In this document: positions 35,355-41,057 of the stretch, piece after piece
How positions within the stretch are numbered: the first letter of the stretch is position 1
Layout: every line of letters begins with the position of its first letter
DNA from: Frisingicoccus caecimuris
GTDB lineage: Bacteria; Bacillota; Clostridia; Lachnospirales; Lachnospiraceae
Direction: 5' to 3'
Assembly (NCBI RefSeq): GCF_004340975.1
Contig: NZ_SLXA01000005.1
Location: 1-64,000 of the forward strand
Length of the DNA: 64,000 bases
Notes under the pieces: model-generated
The model's input: the letters and a program-made list of their open reading frames with translations, nothing else
Told to the model about the DNA's origin: nothing
The model's database searches: none
Made by a program: the position numbers and the translations under genes

Positions 35355-35464
35355 TAAAATTGTATCAAAACGCTGGACGAAATCTGGGTTTTGTGAGACA
35401 ATAAATATAACTATGATATCATTTTAACAATAAATACTCACCGTATATTGAAAGGAGTTCTAAA

Positions 35465-36157
35465 ATGATTTATTCACATGAAGTAGAAATGATGTGCCCG
35501 GTAGCCCAGGGTGTTGCCCACGGCGCAGCGCCGATTCCGGAAGAAGCGAAATGGGTAAAAGCAAAGGAGATTAAAGATATTTCCGGGTTTACACACGGCA
35601 TCGGCTGGTGTGCACCTCAGCAGGGAACCTGTAAATTAACATTGAACGTCAAAGACGGTATCATTCAGGAAGCACTGGTAGAGACTATCGGATGTTCCGG
35701 TATGACCCATTCGGCCGCTATGGCTTCCGAAATCCTTCCTGGATTGACTATCCTTGAAGCATTAAATACAGACCTGGTTTGTGATGCCATTAACACAGCC
35801 ATGAGAGAACTGTTTTTGCAGATTGTTTATGGACGCAGCCAGTCTGCTTTCTCAGAGGACGGATTAGCTGTCGGCGCCGGACTTGAGGATCTTGGAAAAG
35901 GACTTCGTTCCCAGGTTGGTACGATGTACGGTACATTGAAGAAAGGTCCGCGTTATCTCGAAATGACCGATGGTTATGTGACAGGCATCGCCTTGGATGA
36001 AGAAGACCAGATTATTGGTTATCAGTTCATCAATTTTGGTAAGATGATGGATTTTATCAAAGCTGGCGACGATGCAAATACGGCTCTGGAAAAAGCAAAA
36101 GGTCAGTATGGTCGTGTCGATGACGCAGTTCGCATTATCGACCCTAGAAAAGAATAA
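35465..36157 (+). CDS. NifU-like iron-sulfur scaffold partner of the GGGtGRT protein
   Basis: 230 residues, strong ribosome site AAAGGAG. The conserved segment TIGCSGMTHSAAMASEIL and cysteines in HGIGWCAPQQGTCKL resemble iron-sulfur assembly scaffold proteins of the NifU N-terminal type. Its length and C-terminus (DDAVRIIDPRKE) are those of a clostridial subgroup always found just before a GGGtGRT gene, which is the case here (17-base gap). No IscS or SufS lies nearby. Family grouping is fairly firm; involvement in cluster assembly is inference. Confidence 0.75.
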   Translation: MIYSHEVEMMCPVAQGVAHGAAPIPEEAKWVKAKEIKDISGFTHGIGWCAPQQGTCKLTLNVKDGIIQEALVETIGCSGMTHSAAMASEILPGLTILEALNTDLVCDAINTAMRELFLQIVYGRSQSAFSEDGLAVGAGLEDLGKGLRSQVGTMYGTLKKGPRYLEMTDGYVTGIALDEEDQIIGYQFINFGKMMDFIKAGDDANTALEKAKGQYGRVDDAVRIIDPRKE

Positions 36158-36174
36158 TTCGAGGAGGAAGAGAA

Positions 36175-37185
36175 ATGGCTTTATTTGAATCATATGAAAG
36201 AAGAATTGATAAAATCAACTCTGTGCTGAACAGCTATGGTATCGCTTCCATCGAAGAAGCAGAAAAGATTACAAAGGATGCCGGACTGGACGTTTATGCA
36301 CAGGTTAAAAAAATCCAGCCGATCTGTTTTGAAAATGCTTGTTGGGCATATACAGTAGGTGCGGCTATCGCAATCAAAAAAGGATGTAAAAGAGCAGCAG
36401 ATGCCGCAGCAGCTATTGGTGAAGGACTTCAGGCATTCTGTATTCCAGGTTCCGTTGCCGATCAGCGTAAAGTAGGTCTTGGACATGGTAACCTTGGAAA
36501 GATGCTTTTGGAAGAAGAAACCGAATGCTTCTGCTTTCTTGCCGGACATGAGTCTTTCGCTGCTGCAGAAGGCGCTATCGGTATTGCCGAAAAAGCAAAC
36601 AAAGTTCGTCAAAAACCATTACGAGTTATTTTAAATGGTCTTGGAAAAGATGCAGCTCAGATTATTTCCAGAATTAATGGTTTTACATATGTAGAAACAG
36701 AAATGGATTATTATACAGGCGAAGTGAAAGAAGTATTCCGCAAGGCTTACTCCACTGGTCTTCGTTCCAAGGTAAACTGCTATGGTGCCAATGATGTTAC
36801 TGAGGGTGTTGCCATCATGCACAAAGAGGGCGTTGATGTTTCTATTACAGGAAACTCTACCAATCCGACCCGTTTCCAGCATCCGGTAGCAGGTACATAT
36901 AAGAAAGAATGTATCGAAATGGGCAAAAAATACTTTTCCGTTGCTTCTGGCGGCGGTACCGGCCGTACCCTTCATCCGGATAATATGGCAGCAGGTCCTG
37001 CTTCCTACGGTATGACAGATACCATGGGACGTATGCATTCTGATGCTCAGTTTGCAGGCTCATCTTCAGTACCGGCTCACGTTGAAATGATGGGTCTGAT
37101 CGGCATGGGTAACAATCCGATGGTTGGAGCTACAGTAGCCGTAGCTGTTTCCGTTGAAGAAGCAGCCAAAGCTGGTAAATTCTGA
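36175..37185 (+). CDS. GGGtGRT protein of unknown function
   Basis: 336 residues, strong ribosome site GAGGAGG. The name-giving motif is seen in VASGGGTGRTLHPDNMAAGP near residues 259-278, followed by GMTDTMGRMHSDAQFAGSSS and VEMMGLIGMGNNPMVGATVA. The N-terminal part has three cysteines (PICFENACWAYT, KGCKRAA). The codon use is typical of a highly expressed gene, judging by eye. It is found beside the NifU-like gene in many anaerobes and has no known function. Confidence 0.88.
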   Translation: MALFESYERRIDKINSVLNSYGIASIEEAEKITKDAGLDVYAQVKKIQPICFENACWAYTVGAAIAIKKGCKRAADAAAAIGEGLQAFCIPGSVADQRKVGLGHGNLGKMLLEEETECFCFLAGHESFAAAEGAIGIAEKANKVRQKPLRVILNGLGKDAAQIISRINGFTYVETEMDYYTGEVKEVFRKAYSTGLRSKVNCYGANDVTEGVAIMHKEGVDVSITGNSTNPTRFQHPVAGTYKKECIEMGKKYFSVASGGGTGRTLHPDNMAAGPASYGMTDTMGRMHSDAQFAGSSSVPAHVEMMGLIGMGNNPMVGATVAVAVSVEEAAKAGKF

Positions 37186-37191
37186 CATTGA

Positions 37192-37322
37192 GCACTTAAT
37201 GAGAACAAGCCGTCAGGCGAAGTTCGAATTTAGTGCGAAAGTCGTTCCCGACCCTTAGCGAGGCCGAGCCGACAGGTGACGGCAGAGGTTAGTGGAGGGA
37301 ACATACCCGTGTCACTTAATGA
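37192..37322 (+). ncRNA. Highly structured intergenic element bounded by CACTTAATGA repeats
   Basis: After the GGGtGRT gene the sequence folds strongly. GCACTTAAT (37192-37200) pairs with ATTTAGTGC (37228-37236), and inside it GAAC/GTTC and GCC/GGC continue the same stem. GTCG/CGAC (37241-37252) and GCCG/CGGC (near 37268-37283) form further hairpins. GTTCCC (37244-37249) could pair with GGGAAC (37297-37302), forming a pseudoknot. CACTTAATGA occurs at 37193-37202 and again at 37313-37322. A terminator follows at 37336. It may be a 3' regulatory RNA, an independent small RNA or a small mobile repeat; I know no family it fits. Confidence 0.5.
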
Positions 37323-37335
37323 AAAATAAAAATGT

Positions 37336-37364
37336 AGGGCGTCCGAATCGGGCGCCCTTGTTTT
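37336..37364 (+). terminator. Intrinsic terminator after the GGGtGRT operon
   Basis: AGGGCG (37336-37341) pairs with CGCCCT (37353-37358), with CCG/CGG continuing inside the stem, followed by TGTTTT. It shares the sequence AGGGCGTCCG with the terminator at 39093. Confidence 0.8.
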
Positions 37365-37407
37365 GCACCATCCTTTCGATATTAGGTTGGATGAATCTTA
37401 AAAAAAT

Positions 37408-37431
37408 ATACCCGTTTGGGTATGCCTGATT
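37408..37431 (+). repeat. Dispersed 24-base palindromic repeat, copy 2
   Basis: ATACCCGTTTGGGTAT (37408-37423) is a hairpin with a four-base loop, followed by GCCTGATT. It matches the copies at 29814, 39730 and 51030. It lies upstream of the DMT transporter promoter. Operator or dispersed element cannot be distinguished here. Confidence 0.5.
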
Positions 37432-37484
37432 CAACTACATTTATTGTGATAAAGGATCAGGTAGATATAGCTGATAAAAATTTG

Positions 37485-37513
37485 TTGGAAATCACCTCTT
37501 TTTGTCGTATAAT
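37485..37513 (+). promoter_or_regulatory. Promoter for the DMT transporter
   Basis: TTGGAA (37485-37490), a 17-base spacer and a consensus TATAAT (37508-37513), about 90 bases before the start codon. Confidence 0.65.
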
Positions 37514-37606
37514 AAGACAAGGGAAATGGGAGCGATGAAGGATATCATATAGCAAATATAGTGGTAATATTATAGAGACTATGATTGAAGCGGGGGAGAG
37601 AATATT

Positions 37607-38494
37607 TTGGAACATGAATCCGGTGCAGTAAGCAGGGCGAAGGCCAGCCTGATTTTTTCGATGCTCATGTTCGGCACGATCGGAATTTTTGTTCGATACA
37701 TTCCGTTGCCATCCAGTGTCATTGCGTTGTCGAGAGGCCTTATCGGTACGGCATTTTTGGCAGTTGTAATCTTAAAAAAAGGGCCGGGGATTTCATGGGG
37801 AGCTATAAAAAGAAATCTGCGAAATTTGTGTTTATCCGGTGCCTTTATAGGAATCAACTGGATATTACTTTTTGAATCTTATCATTATACAACCGTTGCA
37901 ACAGCAACGCTCTGTTATTATATGGCGCCTGTGTTTGTCACACTTTCAGCGCCTTTTATGTTTAAAGAGCGATTGACTCAGAAAAAAATATTCTGTATTA
38001 CTGGAGCCCTGGTTGGCATGGTTCTTGTATCAGGTATTTGGAATACAGGAATATCGGGCACTGGAGAACTTTGGGGAGTTTTTTATGGAATCGGGGCCGC
38101 GGTGTTTTATGCCAGTGTTATTTTACTGAATAAAAAGATTCAAGGTATTTCAGCCTATGATAAGACGATGATGCAGCTTGCGGCATCATCTATTGTATTA
38201 TTGCCTTATACAGTTTTAACAGAAAAAGTATCTGTTCTGTCTCTGACACCAATGGCTGTGATCTTATTGGCGGTTGTTGGCATTTTGCATACGGGGATTT
38301 CTTATACCCTATACTTTGGCTCAATGAAGAATCTGGAGGCACAGACAATCGCTATTTTCAGTTATATTGACCCGATTGTCGCAATTCTTTTATCGGCCTT
38401 GTTTCTCAAAGAGCCATTTGGAATCAGAGGGATTGCAGGAGCGATTATGGTACTGGGAGCCGCTTTGATCAGTGAGCTGCCAGATAAATCATAG
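37607..38494 (+). CDS. DMT-superfamily transporter (two EamA domains)
   Basis: 295 residues, TTG start behind GGGGGAGAG. About ten membrane helices form two EamA repeats (first repeat 15-140, with FGTIGIFVRYIPLPSSVIAL; second repeat 155-290). The C-terminal AIFSYIDPIVAILLSALFLK is the typical EamA ending. Members export amino acids or other small metabolites, or import nucleotide sugars; the substrate cannot be told. The lipoprotein gene follows 20 bases later with no terminator between, so they may be co-transcribed. Confidence 0.88.
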   Translation: MEHESGAVSRAKASLIFSMLMFGTIGIFVRYIPLPSSVIALSRGLIGTAFLAVVILKKGPGISWGAIKRNLRNLCLSGAFIGINWILLFESYHYTTVATATLCYYMAPVFVTLSAPFMFKERLTQKKIFCITGALVGMVLVSGIWNTGISGTGELWGVFYGIGAAVFYASVILLNKKIQGISAYDKTMMQLAASSIVLLPYTVLTEKVSVLSLTPMAVILLAVVGILHTGISYTLYFGSMKNLEAQTIAIFSYIDPIVAILLSALFLKEPFGIRGIAGAIMVLGAALISELPDKS

Positions 38495-38514
38495 AATACA
38501 GGAGGAAAAGAAGA

Positions 38515-39087
38515 ATGAAAAAGATATTAAGTCTGCTGCTGGTATGTGCCATGTGTTTGACGGTGGCTGGCTGTAGCAATGAGAAAAAAGAGACAAAGAT
38601 ACCGGAAACGGAGACCCGGACCGATGCGGAAGCCTCTGGGGCTGTTGATGAAGAAAGTGAAGAGATGGGACCAAACGGCCTTAAATTAGTTGCTGTTGGC
38701 GAATCATTTCAGGTTGATGCCAAGTATGGAAGCTATCTTATTACGATTACAGGTATTGAAAAAACAGACTGGTGGGAGAGAAAATACAACAATCAAAAAA
38801 AGTCAGTGATACTTCTGAATTATGAGGTTGAAAATATTAATTTTTCATCCATTCTTTCTGAGGGTGTGAAAGTTGAAAGTGATTTGTTCAAAATTCTGGA
38901 TAGTAAAAAAGGAGTATTGAGTCCTTTTTTGTGGTATTTCGATGATGTCAGTAAGGCAGAAACTGTGAAACCAGGAGAAAAAGCAAGCGGAAGCATACCT
39001 TATGTTTTGGAGAGGGATTCAGAGTATTTTGATGTAATATTTACCAGGGTTACAGGGGATGTGGCAGAAGTCAGAGTGGATATGTAA
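38515..39087 (+). CDS. Lipoprotein, DUF4352/DUF5067-like
   Basis: 190 residues. It has a lipoprotein signal peptide with lipobox LTVAGC, the lipid-bearing cysteine being near residue 20. An acidic, threonine- and glutamate-rich linker (about 21-55) is followed by a beta-sandwich-like domain. SYLITITGIEKTDWWERK, VILLNYEVENINF and PGEKASGSIPYVLE suggest the immunoglobulin-like DUF4352/DUF5067 type. It would sit on the outside of the membrane. Its role is unknown. The gene ends at a terminator six bases after the stop. Confidence 0.8.
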   Translation: MKKILSLLLVCAMCLTVAGCSNEKKETKIPETETRTDAEASGAVDEESEEMGPNGLKLVAVGESFQVDAKYGSYLITITGIEKTDWWERKYNNQKKSVILLNYEVENINFSSILSEGVKVESDLFKILDSKKGVLSPFLWYFDDVSKAETVKPGEKASGSIPYVLERDSEYFDVIFTRVTGDVAEVRVDM

Positions 39088-39092
39088 TGGTC

Positions 39093-39120
39093 AGGGCGTC
39101 CGTATGGACGCCCTTCTTTT
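39093..39120 (+). terminator. Intrinsic terminator after the lipoprotein gene
   Basis: AGGGCGTCC (39093-39101) pairs with GGACGCCC (39106-39113), followed by a T-rich stretch. It nearly repeats the start of the terminator at 37336. Confidence 0.85.
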
Positions 39121-39139
39121 GTTAAGTGATATAAGATGT

Positions 39140-39487
39140 TTAGTCTTCACATATCGGATTTTCAATCAGAGTTGCGGCGATGAAGTCGTGTTTGTGTCCT
39201 TCTTCGCGAGTTGTCGTTCCTTTGATGAAATGGACGTGGCGTCCACATCCTACTTCGATGGCCGGGCCGGAAGTGCCGCAAAATTCATGGTCATGGCCAT
39301 TGCAGGAATCCGTAGTAAATTTAATTTCATGGACATGACTGCCATCACAAGGAATGGCGTCGCCTGAAACAGTTGCAAATCTATGGTTATGCGCATGATC
39401 ACAGCAGCCGGAGATGCGGACACTTCCTAAAACTTCGTGATTATGCTGTTTTGGTGGGCAGGGTCTGCGATTAACATTTTCTTCCAT
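39140..39487 (-). CDS. YmaF-family histidine/cysteine-rich protein
   Basis: 115 residues on the minus strand, ribosome site AAAGGAA. The protein is packed with histidine and cysteine repeats (QHNHEVLGSV, CCDHAHNHRFATVSG, DGSHVHEIKF, NGHDHEFCG, GRHVHFIKG, EGHKHDF), giving four to five copies of the H-x-H-x-[IFV] unit typical of the YmaF family. The family's function is unknown; the motif suggests metal binding or a fibre- or coat-like protein. It is a single gene on the opposite strand. Confidence 0.85.
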   Translation of the reverse strand: MEENVNRRPCPPKQHNHEVLGSVRISGCCDHAHNHRFATVSGDAIPCDGSHVHEIKFTTDSCNGHDHEFCGTSGPAIEVGCGRHVHFIKGTTTREEGHKHDFIAATLIENPICED

Positions 39488-39564
39488 GATACAAATTCCT
39501 TTCGAGATTTAATTTTGTCTGGTTACATTACCAGTTTATGCAAAAATTCGAAAAAGGAAACAAA

Positions 39565-39702
39565 TTAATCCTCCCGCTCAAAAGAAAAGATATAGTCTTT
39601 GGTCACAGGCCCCATGCATGTTTCGACATGGGTCAGTTCAAATTCTTCTTTGTCGAATGCATCCCAGGAAGTTATGGACGATAAAAAAATTGGCGCCCGG
39701 TT
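39565..39702 (-). pseudogene. Remnant of a minus-strand gene (C-terminal end only)
   Basis: The minus strand reads an open frame of about 45 codons ending in TAA at 39565. It includes FLSSITSWDAFDKEEFELTH and VETCMGPVTKDYIFSFERED, which looks like the compositionally normal C-terminus of a real protein. A stop codon lies directly upstream in frame, and no start codon or ribosome site fits. I do not recognise the family. It is probably what is left of a deleted gene; a chance frame cannot be excluded. Confidence 0.4.
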
Positions 39703-39729
39703 CTATGTAAAAGTATCATACATTTTACC

Positions 39730-39753
39730 AATGGGGCATGCCCGAAGGGGTAT
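39730..39753 (-). repeat. Dispersed 24-base palindromic repeat, copy 3
   Basis: The minus strand reads ATACCCCTTCGGGCATGCCC followed by CATT, matching the other three copies. It lies about 25 bases upstream of the Rrf2 promoter and between it and the gene remnant. Confidence 0.5.
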
Positions 39754-39776
39754 GAGCAGGAATTGGAGGTTTGCTC

Positions 39777-39806
39777 TTGACGGCAAAAATTAAAATATAG
39801 TACAAT
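39777..39806 (+). promoter_or_regulatory. Promoter for the Rrf2 regulator
   Basis: TTGACG (39777-39782), an 18-base spacer and TACAAT (39801-39806), 35 bases before the start. ATATAGTACAATATTGTA around the -10 is partly palindromic, which would fit self-repression by a dimeric Rrf2 protein. Confidence 0.65.
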
Positions 39807-39840
39807 ATTGTAAAATAGTGGAAATAAAGAGGGGCGTATC

Positions 39841-40269
39841 ATGAAAATTTCAACAAAGGGGCGTTATGCATTGCGTACAATGTTGGATTTGGCAATGCAC
39901 GATGAAGGAACTTTGATTCCATTAAAGGATATATCCAGTCGTCAGGAAATTACGATTAAGTATCTGGAGCAGGTGATGAATCTTTTGAGCAAAGCGGGAT
40001 ATGTTCGGAGCGTCCGGGGAGCCGGAGGCGGTTATCGCCTGGCAAAAGCGCCGTCTGCTTATACGGTCGGGGATATTCTTCGGACGGCTGAAGGAAGTCT
40101 GGCACCGATTGCCTGTTTGGAGGATGATATTAATCAATGTCCAAGGGCCGCGGAATGTTTGACACTGGGGTTTTGGAAGGGGCTGGCAGATGTGATCAAT
40201 GATTACGTGGATGGTGTGACGTTGGAGGATCTGATTCAGAGAGCCCAGGAAAATAATTTTTCAATTTAA
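39841..40269 (+). CDS. Rrf2-family transcriptional regulator
   Basis: 142 residues, ribosome site GAGGGG. The Rrf2 winged helix is at the N-terminus (MKISTKGRYALRTMLDLAMH, then SSRQEITIKYLEQVMNLL and the wing RGAGGGYRLAK). Three cysteines in the segment ACLEDDINQCPRAAECLT are the usual 2Fe-2S ligands of IscR-type members. Such proteins sense iron-sulfur status or cysteine supply. In clostridia the gene often precedes iscS/nifS; here it does not, and the next gene is a HAD phosphatase with its own promoter. Confidence 0.9.
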   Translation: MKISTKGRYALRTMLDLAMHDEGTLIPLKDISSRQEITIKYLEQVMNLLSKAGYVRSVRGAGGGYRLAKAPSAYTVGDILRTAEGSLAPIACLEDDINQCPRAAECLTLGFWKGLADVINDYVDGVTLEDLIQRAQENNFSI

Positions 40270-40310
40270 GAATTTATGAACAAAATCACCTTTTCAATGA
40301 TATTTTACGG

Positions 40311-40327
40311 AAATCATGGTATACTGT
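40311..40327 (+). promoter_or_regulatory. Core promoter of the HAD gene
   Basis: AAATCATGGTATACTGT with -10 TATACT (40320-40325) is identical to the topB core promoter at 30699-30715. It starts transcription of the HAD gene and the overlapping surface-protein gene. Confidence 0.5.
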
Positions 40328-40355
40328 AGGTATTATTTGGAAAGGTGATATTTTT

Positions 40356-41057
40356 ATGTCGTTAATAGAATGGAATAAGAAAAAGATAATTCTATTTGAC
40401 CTGGACGGTACTTTGACGGATCCGGGAGTTGGAATCACAAACTCAGTGATGTATGCCCTCGAAAAATATGGAATCACTGTATCGGATAAAAGTGAACTTT
40501 ACAAATTTATCGGACCGCCCTTAATGCAGTCTTTTGAGAAATATTATGGATTTGATCAAAATAAGGCAGAGCGGGCCGTAGCTTTGTACAGGGAGTATTT
40601 CCAGGACAGAGGTATTTTTGAAAACGAGATTTATGATGGGATTCAACAGCTTTTGGATGCGTTGAAAGTACAGGGAAAGGTCATCGGCCTTGCCACATCA
40701 AAACCTGAAATTTATGCGAAGCAGATTTTAGAACATTTTGGACTTGATGACTATTTTGATTTTGTTTCAGGAAGCATGTTGAATGGAGAACGGACCGATA
40801 AAGGAGAGGTTATCGCCTGGGCGATTCAGCTTCTGGGAGAAAGAGCGAGGTATACGTTGGAAGAAATGGTGATGATCGGTGACCGGGAGCATGATGTAAT
40901 TGGCGCCAGGAAGAATGGGCTGGCCTCCATCGGTGTATTGTTTGGATATGGCAGCAGAGAAGAACTGACAGGGGCTGGTGCAGATGTGGTAGTATCGTCC
41001 GTTTGTGAATTAACTGAAATGCTGACAGGAGAGGCTGCCGGGGAGGTATTAGGATGA
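40356..41057 (+). CDS. HAD-family hydrolase (phosphoglycolate phosphatase-like)
   Basis: 233 residues. HAD motif I is ILFDLDGTLTDPG (nucleophile Asp near residue 15), motif II is ATSKPE, and motifs III and IV lie in DKGEVIAW and MIGDREHDVIGARKNG. A helical cap between motifs I and II places it in subfamily IA with Gph and PpaX. The substrate is not known. Its last four bases, ATGA, overlap the start of the surface-protein gene, so the two are translationally coupled, although their functions seem unrelated. Confidence 0.9.
   Translation: MSLIEWNKKKIILFDLDGTLTDPGVGITNSVMYALEKYGITVSDKSELYKFIGPPLMQSFEKYYGFDQNKAERAVALYREYFQDRGIFENEIYDGIQQLLDALKVQGKVIGLATSKPEIYAKQILEHFGLDDYFDFVSGSMLNGERTDKGEVIAWAIQLLGERARYTLEEMVMIGDREHDVIGARKNGLASIGVLFGYGSREELTGAGADVVVSSVCELTEMLTGEAAGEVLG

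Noticed and set aside
37209-37236. tRNA-like T-loop (GTTCGAATT) in the structured intergenic element
   Set aside because: No acceptor stem or anticodon arm can be folded around it; the bases are part of a longer hairpin.
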